This document shows, piece after piece, positions 34,859-47,022 of a DNA stretch of 64,000 nucleotides; position 1 is the stretch's first letter, and every line of letters begins with the position of its first letter. The position numbers and the translations under genes were made by a program. This stretch comes from Cryptomeria japonica (Eukaryota; Streptophyta; Pinopsida; Cupressales; Cupressaceae): positions 768,132,153 through 768,196,152 of the forward strand of contig NC_081414.1 in assembly GCF_030272615.1 (NCBI RefSeq), written 5' to 3'. The notes under the pieces were generated by a model. It was not told the origin of the DNA. It saw nothing but the letters and a program-made list of their open reading frames with translations, and did not search any database.

Positions 34859-35065
34859 CTACACAACATTTCATTATAAGAAATAGATTTTGCAATAAAT
34901 AGTGCAAATAAGAGAGACAAATTTTTAGGAAACCTCATGATAAGTCTCTAGAGTTATCATTTCCTAAAAATACAACGATTGAGCCAAGAGATTCAAAATT
35001 TCAAAATTTCAAAATCTGAAACATGACGATGAATGAATAAAGCAATAATAATTAAATCGCCATAC
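34859..35065 (-). other. Probable intron in the 5' leader of the B gene
   Basis: On the minus strand GAG/GTATGG gives a donor at 35065 and TGTTGTGTAG an acceptor ending at 34859, three bases before the ATG. The sequence AGGTATGGCGA occurs at both ends (34850-34860 and 35057-35067), a direct repeat of 11 bases spanning the splice sites. It could reflect a small duplication that created the intron. No expression evidence. Confidence 0.35.
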
Positions 35066-35804
35066 CTCGATAGAGAGCTAACTCTAGAATGCAAAAACAA
35101 AATTAGGCAAAATTGAGGTATAAAGTAATCTTCGATATGATCCCCTCAAAATTGACTTCGCCACCTCTGGAGAGAACGTGATCTTCAATTATTGCCTTGG
35201 ACGTGGTCTCAAATGGATCTTCAAGTTCGCACTTTGGCGTGGTCTTCAAATTCGCACCACCTTTGGTCTTCAACGCAATTCGCACTCCACACAAGATGAT
35301 ATTAGCGCCACCTTTGGTTTGAAATCGCACCACCTTTTGATAACTAAGCGCGCCACCCTTGGATGAATGAAACTCGCACCACCTTTGAACACACTTCGCA
35401 CTATATTCGCCTCTTCTCAATTCGCATGAAGAAAGGTAAAATAATGATGTAGAAATGATAGTTTTTACCCCCCTTTATATAGCGCTCACATCACAATTCA
35501 CCCTCAAGGCCGACTTGATAAAAATAAAACCATTTTTTAAATGATTTGCAATAAAATAACAAGGCCGACTTGCCTAATTGAGCGCTCAAATCGATTTTTA
35601 TATTAATTAAATAATTAATTATTAATGCCTTGCGTTTTTTAGATAAAAATTTCGATTTTTAATAAAGGCAAAAAATAATTAATAAAAGATAACGCCATAT
35701 TAAATGCTAAATAAATAAGATTTTCAAATTTTAAATCGATTTAGCATTTAAGGAAAATTTGAATTGTTTAATTTGGCGCCAAAAATATGAAAATAAAGGG
35801 ACGT

Positions 35805-37940
35805 ACCTCATCGCTCTGGTCCCTTGGAGAGGGACAGGAGCGATCCATAATTTTGGTCTTGATTTTGCATTTTTCACGTTCAACTCCTTCATCTCCATGT
35901 TGAAAATCGATCAACTTGATGGTCCTTCCAATTTGATCGCCTTGTGTGCGCATATGGGTGTCTTTTAAGTGCATATCACCCTGGTCCTTGTCCAAAGGAC
36001 AGGAGCGATCCATCAACTTTGTCATGACTCTTGCAATTTTTACGTCCAAGGTCCTCATCTCCACGTTGATTTTGCGATGTTTGTTGGGTCCTTCAAGCTT
36101 GAATTTCTTTCTTGTGCGAACAAGTGCATCTCATGACCATTATCGCCCTGGTCCCTTGGAGAGGGACAGGAGCGATCCTAAGGTTTTTGCTTGAAATTCT
36201 CCATTTTGATACGATCCTTTCCTTGTATCATCTTCCAAATGCCATTTAAAACCTTGTGCGTCCTTGTCTTAACGTGATTTTCAAAGAATACCATGTGTTT
36301 TGCCCAACATCGCCCTTGTCCCTTGGAGAGGGACAGGAGCGATCTCCATGTCTTCACGTTCATCTTGTATCTTTGACCTTCGAACTTCCATTGTAAGGCG
36401 AATAATATCATTGCTTGTCCATTCCACGCACGTCCCACTTGCTTTTGCAAGGTACCTTTGATGTTATAAGGATCATCACCCTTGTCCCTTGGAGAGGGAC
36501 AGGAGCGATCCATGTTTTCTCTCCATTTTGAGCTCAAGTTGGTAACGTTTAACCTTGGTTCATTGTTTATTGCCTTTGAAATAACGTCCTTTACCTCGTC
36601 CATCCTCGCCTTGCCTTGACTTTGAAGGAGTATTAGTGTTTTTGATGAAATCGCTTTGGTCCTTGTCCAAAGGACAGGAGCGATATGGACTCCTTAGCTT
36701 GATTGATAATGTTTGGACGTTCAAAACTCTTGCATGTCATCCTCAAAAGACGTCTTGAACCCTTTACAACCTTGTGAAGCCTTGACTCAACGTAATTCTT
36801 GCATGAATTGATCAATATACTCAATATCGCTCTAGTCCCTTCCTGAGGGACAGGAGCGAAATTCATCATTGTGAGCTTGTTCTTGTTTATTTCAACTTAC
36901 AATTATCTTCAACGTGTGTAATGACGTCCTTTCGATCCTTGGGGTCGCTTGATATTTGCTTGTCTCTTGAAATCTATGCCTTAATGGAAATATCGCTCTG
37001 GTCCCTTCCCATGGGACAAGAGCGATCCTGGGTCTTAGAGTGCAAATTCCTTCAATGCGACGACCTTGATGCTTGTGTTCGATTGAAAATGCCTTGAAAC
37101 GTCCCTCGCCACCTTGTCTTGACTTGTGTCGACCTTGAACTTTGGAGGAACGACCTTGAACTTGCGTAGGAAGTATCATCACCATTGTATCGCCCTGGTC
37201 CCTTGGAGAGGGACAGGAGCGATCCTCCCCTTGTGGCCTTCATCTCACTTTGCCAGGTTCCAAGTTTATATTCAACGGACTCGTCCTTCTTCACTCTATT
37301 CGTTCATGCCTTGACATTGTTTGTAACTTTGCAAAAAAAAAAAAAGCAATTATATCAAAAATCGCTCTGGTCCCTTCCTGAGGGACAGGAGCGAACTAGG
37401 CATTTAACACCGTTATGGACGTCCCAAAAATCTCCAATTTATATTCAACGCATTTATCTCATGTTTTCCCTTGTTTTTGAACGTAAACTTGCCTTGACCC
37501 TTGTCTGGATTTTGCAAAATGAAGGAAATCGCTCTGGTCCCTGGGAGAGGGACGAGAGCCACAAGGTACCTCGCCCCGGTCCCTTGGAGAGGGACAGGAG
37601 CGATTTGGTCAATATAGGTCATTCTCCTTCGTTTTTGCATCTCAAATTATATTCATTTGGCAAAGTATCTTCCTTCGGACCCTTTCAAATTGTTAAATTT
37701 TCAAAATCTTGCAAGGACAAGGCGAAATTTGAATTGTAGCTCCGGTCCTTCACTGAGGGACAGGAGCGATTTTCCCCCTGGAGGCATTTCTGTGCTCATA
37801 AAAATCTTCAATTTATATTCAATGGAAAGATCTTGCCGTTCTCCATCACTTCCAACTTGAAATTTGTCTGGACTCTGCAGGGATGATGAGATATTTGAAA
37901 ATGAGCTCCCGTCCTTCACTGAGGGACAGGAGCGATTTTG
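35805..37940 (-). repeat. Hairpin array of B, variant core with compensatory changes
   Basis: About fourteen units near 35811, 35980, 36145, 36310, 36477, 36650, 36830, 36990, 37190, 37361, 37530, 37572, 37738 and 37905, mostly 160-175 bases apart. Sense core: outer arms CGCTC/GAGCG and internal loop CT/CA as in D and G, but inner arms GTCCCT/AGGGAC with loop CTCCA. Total core length is again 31. Two units carry GTCCTT/AAGGAC. Many outer stems extend to ATCGCTC/GAGCGAT. Spacers differ from those of D. Confidence 0.85.
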
Positions 37941-38381
37941 CTCCTACAGGCCAAAATAACATGATTTTTCACATTTTAACACTTCACGAGGCGAAAACCA
38001 ATCAATTCCAATGCCCAGGATCAAAAATCAAAAAAGTCAAAATTTGGTCAAAATATTCAATTGGACAAAAATTCACATTGACATCCAACACTTAGACAAA
38101 TTTAAGCTCTGCATTAACATTCCAATTGAGAATTAGACCATTTTGGCGAATTTATTGCATTCAAAATTTGCATTCTAGAAAAGAAACTCAAAAGCTCTCA
38201 AAAACGACTGGATTTTGGCTTGAAAAGGCAAAATTTAAAACCCTAAGGCTTGGCCCTAAATCCAGACAACTAACTAACTAACAAAACCCTAAAAACGAAA
38301 GCGAAAACGAGCGAGAAACAAGCAAAAAGAGGGGGTCCCCATTTGCGATGGGGCAATGTGTGAAATGGTCACAACACTACC

Positions 38382-39447
38382 CCAGTTATCCATTGGTCGA
38401 ATATACCAAAGAAGACATGTGTCCAAATAATGCAATTATTTCATTGGTCAGAATTGAGTTGGTTGTAACAAACCCTAATTAGGGTTTTCATTGTAAAATC
38501 TCGGCCATTGATCTAAAATTGATCTGAGCCATTGAATTGTATTGAGAGCGCTATATAAGCCCTGGCTCCTCATTTGTAAAGGCTAATAGTTAGTCATTAA
38601 TAGCTAGAAGGTTAATAGTTAGTTCATAGAGGTTAGAATAGCTAATGATTAATAGCAAATAGAATAGCAGTTAGAGTAAAATAGGAAGAGAAGGCAAAGA
38701 TTGTTGCCAAGATGTTGTTGTAAAAGACTTGTAAACCTCATTGAAGAAATGGTGAAATCTATGGGTCGATTCAACAATTTGCATGGTCTCTATACTTCTC
38801 AGATTTGATTTCATGTTATTAGATGAGTGGAAGAAATGTGTTTGATTGATGGTGAAATTTGTATATCCATACTACTAGCAGTTTGTTGATTGCAGACTTG
38901 CCTTGTGTAGTCAACTGGAATCATCCAGCTTGAGCTTAACTTCAATTGTCGCTTCTTCGTTGACATGCATCAACCTGATGGTGTCTATGCCTATAGTGAT
39001 GATCTGAACATCATAAAGCTTTCCTCCGAAGATCGCACTAACCTTGTGGAAATGGTCCTGGGATGTCAAAACAAGACTTAGTTAGAATTTCATCAAAGGT
39101 CATTCATTGCTCTTACATTCTTACTGTCAAAATTAGATCCTTTCCTCGCCCTCTTCCTTTTTTCTTTTTTTCAAAATCTAGGCTAGTGAAATCTTGTGTT
39201 CCAGCAATATTCAAAGCAAATCAGACATTTAGTCATCAAGTGTAAGTCCCCTTGTGATTCTAGCAAAATCACATCATACCACAAAGAGCTTATCCACGAG
39301 TAGAGAACCTACATACAAGAACCTTGGAGTTGCCTCGACTGATCCTTCGGCGAGATCTTCAGCAGTCAGGAAACTTTGCTCAAGAGAGGATAAGGTACCT
39401 TTAGGTATTTATTCTGTGTTCGCATGTGCATGAAAAACACATCAACA
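38382..39447 (+). mobile_element. Element D, right part (3' terminal domain)
   Basis: Continues D after B. It holds GACATGTGTCC and the sequence before the palindrome seen also in J, then palindrome, TATA and the terminus CACATCAACA ending at 39447. The right TSD CAACC is at 39448-39452. Confidence 0.9.
38470..38559 (+). promoter_or_regulatory. Promoter-like block of D: telo-box palindrome and TATA
   Basis: AAACCCTAATTAGGGTTT at 38470-38487; TATATAAG at 38552-38559, then CTCATTTGTAAAGG. Best preserved promoter block among the gene-less copies. Confidence 0.65.
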
Positions 39448-39452
39448 CAACC

Positions 39453-42031
39453 TCCTGATATGTATTCCCCATTGCCTCATGATCAAAGGGGGATCCATGA
39501 GCAATAGCAATGGGTGAGACAAAGGAAGGGTCCTCACACCTTATCCCTTCAATATACTCCTTGAGTCTCCTATTCTCACTCTCAAGCATCTCTTTCTTCT
39601 CAATAGTCTTGTCAAAACATGCCTCAATTGCCTTGACCATATCAGCAAGCTCCTGAAATTCTTGTTTCTTCATAGTAGGCCCAAGGTCAATTGTGGTAAC
39701 TTGATAATCCACAAGAGTGACCACATCTCTAGTCTTGTCACATGTCAGGACAGCCACTTGTGCAATACATGCTCCTATATCATCTCTAGTAATCCTAGCG
39801 AACATCTTCGCTTTCTTCTGCTCCTTTCCTTGCCAACCCTGGCTAGGAAGTCATCAATATCTTATGTGGGCTACGCCTCTATCACTTTCTTCTTCTCCAT
39901 GCTACTCAGCAACCAATCGAGAATGGTAGAAAATTCCATCCCATCTTCGAGGTGTAGATCTTGATCAAGTCCTCTCAAGTCTGAAATAACATCATCATTT
40001 CTTTCCTTATCCTTAGTTAAATCCACCACATTGTTGCCCAAATTGACCTCAAGCTAAAATGTGGGAGATCCTGGTTGTTCTTCATCATCTTCATGTGGTG
40101 TCGATTGTGCTGTAGCATGTAAATATGGGTCATTCTCCAGTAGGATTTCCGTATCGAAACCCCATTCAAACTCATTGTCTTTCTTTGTCATATCATTCTC
40201 CTTCACAGATGAGGAACTCATGGTAGATTGAGGAGTGTTAGACTTATGTTTTTTGTGCCTCGACTCTTGGCTAACAATCTCCTTGCCTTTCACTTGTGAT
40301 CCTCCAAGCATACCTTTCCTTCTTTTAGGAGCCTGACTCTCCTCATCATTGTGCGTTCTAACATTGCTTATTGTCCTTTCATCATCATGGAGAGAGGACT
40401 CCTCATTTCTCATCTTGTCATAGGTAAAGGTGACCTTTAGTTTTCTCAACTCAATAATGTACTTGTCTACCCATTCCCTAGAGTGATCATTCACATCTCT
40501 CATCAAAATATTCAAATCTACCAACTCAGGTTGCGACCAACTAGGCAACGTGATAGGCTTGTCTTTCTCATTTGCATACTGTGTATGGATGTGATCCCCA
40601 TCATCTTGCACCTAATCTGGAATAGAGAAGAAGTTACACTTCCCTATGAAGTTCACTAACATACGAGACCACATCTTCCTTCTAACTGCAAATTCGTCCA
40701 TGAGATTAGCCCAATCATCTTCGATGTCAATCTTATGTATAAACTTCCCTCCCTTAATTGTCACAATTCTTTGAAATGGATCAAATAGATCCCTGCCTCT
40801 ATAGATTCCAAGATGATAGAATTCCAATTCCTCATTAATTGTCTCTATTGCGGATGCGATGTGGCATACCTCCTTCATCTTCCCAAGCGAGATAGGAAAA
40901 GTTATCCCTATTATGTGCTTCGCCTTTTGGATGAAATTATACTCTAAAAGTTGTCTCACTACCTCAAGTAAAACCATCTTGTTTGTCGGATACCTAGGAA
41001 GCTTGTATGGTTCTGAAGTGAATCCTTGAATCCTTAGGTACATGAAGGTAGGAAACTGGATATACCATGACCGGCACTTCTCAATAAGTGTCATTGCCTC
41101 TTTAAACAACCGTTTATGTATTCCACCTTACAGCAACCTTGTGATGTACATGGTGAAGACGTTATTCACCTTTTTGTAATGTTCAATTTCATGTAGGTGG
41201 AGTTGCGGCTAACACTCAAACTCTGTATTGCCCTGGCCCATTCCCAACTATGCCCTTGCATATCAATCCTTTGTACATAATATGTCTGGCAAGCATGTAG
41301 ACTAGGTAGGAGGTCATATTGAATGCCCTTGTTTTCTCCAAACCTCTCAACTGGATGTCAAGGTTGTCACTTATAATCTTCACCCAGTTGATCATTGTTC
41401 CTCCCTCTATCCCTTCAATAAAATAGTGCATCCATGTCTCAAATAGTACCCCTTGTGGTGCTCCCATGACTCGGTTGAGTAGAAATATCAAATCATTGTA
41501 CTCCTTGAAGTTAAAATATAGGGATCTCTTGGGTAACCTGGAGTGGTGATACCTCGTCTCAAGAACCCACTCATTGTTGATAACTGTCATACATGACTCT
41601 GATCTTCTTTCAAATTTTGCTTGCGTTTCCTCCTTGGTTCTCTCTTGCATGTTTGTACACCTGAAGATTTTGAATACTTCCCCAGTTGACTCCCCAACCA
41701 AGTATGCAAGCACTATCCCCTTCGGCGATTTGATCATTCTGGTTTGTGGATCATAATGCTTCGCACACTCAACTACAAGCTCACTACACTAAATGGATGG
41801 TGGAAAACCAGCTGCATGGTAGATTCCACTCTTCATGATATCAGCCACCAAAATGGATGGAAGATGATTCTTCATTCCAAACATTCTTCATCTCATCCTC
41901 TTCATGTCCAGGTACTCCATGTTGGTATCTCTGAACTTCTTCCATCGGGATGTTGTCTGTGACTCCAGATAGTAGCCTTCTTGTACAACATTCAATTGAT
42001 TCTTCCTCACCGATATCCCCGCTTTAGACAT
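39453..42031 (-). pseudogene. Element gene, E copy, 5' portion
   Basis: Start MSKAGISVRKNQLN at 42031. Shared motifs AAGFPPSI, ECAKHYDP, LNRVMGAPQG, FETWMHYF, LPRYPTNKMVLLEVVRQL and FDPFQRI follow the order of B. It is broken by stops (for example near 41793 and 40612) and by frameshifts. A basic tract PKRRKGMLGG lies near 40310 and a coiled-coil stretch KKEMLESENRRLKEYI near 39555-39600. The gene continues at 25983 on the other side of D. Intermediate in divergence between B and C. Confidence 0.7.
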
Positions 42032-42113
42032 GGCACCTGATTTTCAGACTTAGAACAAGTCACCGATATCCCCGCTTTAGACATGGCACCTGATTTTCAG
42101 ACTTAGAACAAGT
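42008..42113. repeat. 53-base tandem duplication over the E start codon
   Basis: 42008-42060 and 42061-42113 are identical 53-base copies beginning CACCGATATCCCC. Each includes the ATG of the E gene with its first codons. The identity suggests a recent event compared with the decay of the gene. Confidence 0.8.
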
Positions 42114-43211
42114 CTGATCACAACTGCAAATCTGAAGACACCTTGCTATACTCAGAAAATTGGGGTATTTTAATTTCAAAATGTAGTTTTAGCTCTGATT
42201 TTCTGAGTACACAGTCTGAAAACACTCTGAAAAATGCAACATTAATGGCTGGAAACACTCTTAACCATGGCGCAACTTCAATGTGCGCTACAATTTTCCC
42301 CAATCAGCTGGAAGTGAACACGCCTAGGCATAAATAATGACTGGGAACAGTCAATAGATCAGCGAACAAATGGCTGAGAACAAGTAAATACGAATCAATG
42401 GGGATGGAAATGTTGTCTCAGATCTGAAAATGGAGTTTGGACCAGCAATGGCGCCACAAATGATGTCACAATCTCTTCCAATAATGGCGCCACAAGTGAC
42501 TTAGGCAAAATCACACCCCAATCAGCAATAGCGCACCCCTTCAATGCTCACAAATCCCCTCAATGGTGACGCAATCAGCCCCTAGGGCAAAATCACAGCC
42601 TCCACAACAATGGCGCCACTCCAAACTCAGCCCCTTTCAGCCCCCAAACTGTCAAATCAATCATAATATAATAATATATAAGTGCTGGAATGGGTCTTTT
42701 ATTCATGTTTTCACCTTGTAAATCCACCACATAGCCAATGTGGGATAAAACTTGCCTTTTTACCAACCTGGTGGAAAATCGACTTGCATTGGGATTCAAC
42801 ACTTAGCATTAAATTTCACCTTCTTAGCATTTTGTTTGATCATTAAATATTTGTAGTAAGGTAAAATCGATGCCATTGGGGACACATTTGTCATTAAAAT
42901 TTCACTTGAATCCAACCTTTAGCCACTTGGGGAAAATCGCACCCCATCTGGACACATAATCTTAACTTAAATTCACCCCCACTTGCAGATTTTGACCTTG
43001 AGGGGAAAATCAACCCTCATCTAGACAAATTATTTTCATCATTTAATTCATTTCCATCCCCAAATCCCACTCCAAGGGAAAATCGATGGCCATCTGGACA
43101 AACAAATTTGATCATTTTCAAGTAAAAACACTCCATAGTGGAAAAACGTCCTTCATCTGGACTCACAATCTCACTAAAACTTATAAAATTTCATCAAAAT
43201 ACCTTCCACGG
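42114..43211 (-). mobile_element. Element E leader, part left of N
   Basis: No gene. It contains GCGCCACAA-type repeats (42440-42620), then degenerate units with GGAAAATCGA and CATCTGGACA spaced about 55-65 bases (42760-43190). These continue on the other side of N. Flank of N: CACGG at 43207-43211. Confidence 0.65.
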
Positions 43212-43959
43212 TGTTGTGACGTTTTCACACATCACCCCATTGCAAATGGAGAACCCCTACTTTTTAGGCCTTTCTGGTCTTTTGGCTTTGTTCTTGGGTC
43301 TTGTCGCAACAGTCTCGTCAGCCTCTCTCTCAATTTGCGAGTGTTTGGGGGTCATATTGGTCAAGTCTGCTTTTCGTTTGGGTGAATTTGATAAAGTCTA
43401 GGACTCGTTTTGTTAATTTTAGGGTGTCTACCTTCAATCCTAGATTTTAGGGGTTTCTTTTAGGGTTTTGGAAAAACTAAACTTAGAACTGGAATCAAGA
43501 CCCTTCAAGAAACCTCCCAGTAAAATTTGAGTGAATCCTGAGCACCTACTATTTTTAGTAAGTTTCACTACCTCCCAGATTGGTCTAATTTTGTCAAAAA
43601 TCAAACTTACTATTTTTAGTAATTTCTATATTTACTAAGTTTCTATTTTTATTAAGTGCTTTCCTGACCTATTTTGCCCAAACCCTAACATTTTGAAACA
43701 CTTACTATTTGGGAAAACCTATTTTGGCAGGTTAATCCCTGAAGATGCTGAAGACTGAACGTTCCTGAAGATCATTTCTAAATCCGGAAGAGTCAGAAGG
43801 CAGACAAGTTGGATCAAAAAGTGGTTAAGTGCTGAAAGCCCATTCCTGAAATGGAAAGCTCAAGAAATTTGTCTAAGTTTGGGAAATCACCCCAAATTCT
43901 TATATGGTGGCCTAATCCGGAAGAAGCTCAAAATCCATCCAACTCTGGAAGAGGCATGA

Positions 43960-45480
43960 CATGGTAAATTCCTTACCTTCAGCAAAATTACTCCCAAACA
44001 CTCAGCTGGGTGCCAAAATGGAAGTCTCATGGAGGATTCACAATTTAGTGGAATTCCTCCTCCATGGCAAAATACCACCCAAACACTCAGTTGGGCACCA
44101 AAATGGAGGGGTCATGGAGGATTCAGCATTCGACAAAATTCCTCCTCCACAGAGAATTCCGCCCAAATCCTCAGTTGGGCACCAAAATAGAGGTCTCATG
44201 GAGAATTCACAATTTGATAAATTCCTCCTACAATGCAAAATAGCGCCCAAGGTGAAAGGAAGGCACCAAAACAAGAAGGTGATGGAAGATTAAAAAAAGT
44301 GAATTCCTCCTTCATCAAGTTTAGCGCCCAAGCCATGATCAAAGTGCCAAAATCGAGGGGCCATGGAGGATTCAGCATTTGACAAAATTCCTCCTCCACA
44401 GCAAAAATCTGCCCAAGACATCTGCATGGTGCCAAAGTAAGGTCAATGTGGAAAATGGACAATATTGTGAATTCCATGACAAGGTCAAAAATCCGCCCAA
44501 GAAGGTCATAGGGCGGCAGAATGAGGTGACCTTGGGATTCATTGAAATGCATTGAATCCTTGGCAAGCACAAAATTCTGCCATACTCCTCAGTTGGGCGC
44601 CAAAATGGAAGTCTCATGGAGGACTCACAATTCAGTGGAATTCCTCTTCCCCAGCAAAATTCCGCCCTAAGACATTGAAGGGCGCATGGAAAAATGTTGA
44701 AGTTAAGAATTCCTTGCCTTAGGGAGAATTGCGCCTAAGGAAGGTACCAGGGCACCAAAACTTGATGGTCATGGAAAGCTTCAAAATCACAAAATTCCTT
44801 ACCAGTGCGGAATCATTGCCCAAGTCCAAAGGCAGGTGCCTAAGTCCAGGGATCAAGGATGAATGCTTCAAGATGAGATTTACTTCATCAAGGTCAAAAT
44901 TCCATGCCCAATCAGCAAGTTGAAGAGAAATTTTTTGAGGCATGGAAATAATGAAATTCCTTCACCAAGCTGGATTCCACGTTCAAGTCAAAGAATGAAG
45001 AGAAATTGTCCAAGGCATGAAAATCCAAGGGTCAAGGAAGAATGAAAAGCATAAATCCCCTCGAGAAATTTTTCGAAATTTCCAATTTTAGACACCAAAT
45101 CTTATTAGAATCCCAAATTTTTTGCAGATTTGGACTCGTGGGATAATTCTCTCTCTCTTGGACTCGTGTCCTAAATTTTAGGAAATTTCCTAAAAAATAG
45201 GAGATGTGAAAATTGGTTGAAAAGCACCCTGCAAACATGATGAATTCAAAGAGCACAAAAATTCCTTCCTCAAGGAAGAATTGCACCCAAGAAGAAGAAA
45301 TTCCAGGAAAGGTGAAAATTTGGCTAAGTGTCGGAAATTCCTTCCTTCAGGACAGAATTCTAGGAAAAGTGAAAAATTGACTAAGTAATTGAAATTTCTT
45401 CCTTTAGGACATAATTCTTGGAAATCATGAAAATTGGCTGAGGCATGAAGAATTTCCTTCCTCAAGGTAAGGAACAAATT
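43960..45480 (+). repeat. Repeat array of N with GCCCAA/TTGGGC hairpins
   Basis: Degenerate units of about 90-120 bases with AAAATTCCTCCTCCA and GGCACCAAAATGGA. Several contain CGCCCAA, a loop of about eight bases (for example ATCCTCAG), then TTGGGC, giving a short hairpin (around 44165, 44085 and 44590). The motif is unrelated to the D/G/B core but takes the same position in the unit. Confidence 0.65.
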
Positions 45481-46211
45481 TCTTTTCAAAGGAGAATTCC
45501 TTCACAACATGAATTCCATGTAGGGATGAATTGAAGGTGGAAAAACAATTTCTTGGCAAGGAAGGAATCAAGGATGAATTGAACAAGACCCAGGAAAAGT
45601 TTTTAAAAATCCATTCTCGAGCATCAAATCACATCCAAATTTCAAAAAAATTATAGATTTGGATTCGTAGGAGAATTTTCTCTCTCCTGGACCGTGAAAC
45701 CCTAATTTGGAAATTTTCCTAAAAAAAATAGGAGATGGTGAAAAGTGATGGAAAACCTTCTCCGAACAAGGAAAGTTGAAGAGACTTCAAGAAAATTCTT
45801 CCTAAATCAAATTTTCTCTCTCCAACAATTCTAGATGTGCAGGAGAGGATATACGACAACGAGGTCCACTTGCATGGCGAGGATCTATTGAACGCATGGC
45901 AATATGGTGGCGCATTCACTGCCAGAATATTTGACCAAATGGCGACCCAGTCATTGCATGTTGAATTTATGGCAAATTCTTTTTGCATGCAGCTGCCGCA
46001 TGTGGAAATGATGGAGCATTTATGACATAATGGGGTGATTTTTGCATTGATGAATATTCAACGCATGTTGGGCGAATTTGAAAGAGGTGGTGCATTTAAT
46101 ACACAATGGATGCTATTTTGGGTACTTTTGAATTAATTGTATATGGGCATGATGGGTTATTAATTGGAGATTCCCACCTTGTTGCATCTTGAGTGGAGAA
46201 TCTTTTAGGGA

Positions 46212-46260
46212 AAACCCTAATTAGGGTTTGCATGTAATCATGGCCTGAGGCCTATATAAA
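46212..46260 (+). promoter_or_regulatory. Promoter-like block of N: telo-box palindrome and TATA
   Basis: AAACCCTAATTAGGGTTT at 46212-46229; TATATAAA at 46253-46260, followed by CTCATTTGTAAAGGG. The gap between palindrome and TATA box is about 40 bases shorter than in D. Confidence 0.6.
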
Positions 46261-47022
46261 GGTGTGACCCCCCTCATTTGTAAAGGGAGGGAGCTTTGTA
46301 TGAAATTGTTGCAATAAGTTTTGAGCTAATAACAGTGAAACATTGTTCTCTGATGGTGTCCACTTAAGTTATTTTTTTAAAGCTTGCATGGTTTCACCTT
46401 CCTCACTTAGAGTAGAAGTAGTATAGTGCTTTGATTTCAATGGAGAATGTAATGGTGTTTGATGAATTTCCATGGTTCATACTTTTTGCATCTTGCTGAT
46501 TGTAAGTTAGCCTGAACCCCCTAAATTTGTGCTAAGTTCGATTGTAGATGGTCGTTTGGATTGCGTCGTTTTTGGGTATTCAAATGTACTTTCTTGATTT
46601 GAAAATCCTCTAGCATCCCCAAACAATTGCACCAATTCTTGCGGAGTTTTAGTTGATCTTGGCAGAGCAGAGCTTGGTTTATTTGGAATTTGTCCACCAA
46701 AGCATTAACTGTTGATATCACTACCCTTAGGAGTAAATTGAGATCCTTCTAAAACCTTTTCCCCTTTATTTCCAGTTCATTTCAGTCTGTTTGAAGCAAA
46801 AGCATCATAGAATTGCTATATTTGATGATGAAGTTCCACGCCACAACAAAGAAGTGAAAGAACGATGCAAACGTAAGGCCCCTTGGATTACCAGCAATCA
46901 CATCAGCCAACTAAGTCACATCTGTAGCATAAAGGAACCTTGGAGTCGATTGTTTGAACTTTCTGCAATCTTAGCATGCAATCATACTTTGATCAAGAGA
47001 GAGTGAAGTGACCATTGGTAAC

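Larger units (their letters stand above)
30581..38376 (-). mobile_element. Element B, complete unit with intact gene, TSD CTACC
   Basis: 7,796 bp. Sense strand begins TGTTGTGACCATTTCACAC at 38376 and ends CACGTCAACA at 30581. CTACC lies on both sides (30576-30580 and 38377-38381). Sense order: two-hairpin terminus, leader (37940-38330), hairpin array (37940 down to 35805), a small TTCGCACCACCTTTGG repeat region (35400-35170), probable 5' leader intron (35065-34859), a 1,073-codon gene, telo-box palindrome and TATA, end. It sits in D, which sits in E, so it is the most recent insertion of this stack. Confidence 0.93.
43212..47022 (+). mobile_element. Element N, left part, inserted in the E leader
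   Basis: Begins TGTTGTGACGTTTTCACAC. The unit ends at 48874 with CACGTCAACA. TSDs CACGG (43207-43211) and CACAG (48875-48879) differ by one G-to-A change in a CpG. Contents: terminal hairpins, leader with AAACTTACTATTTTTAG repeats (43530-43720), a repeat array (43960-45480), a 3' region without a supportable gene (45500-46200), palindrome and TATA. Solo LTR P interrupts the terminal domain. Confidence 0.85.
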
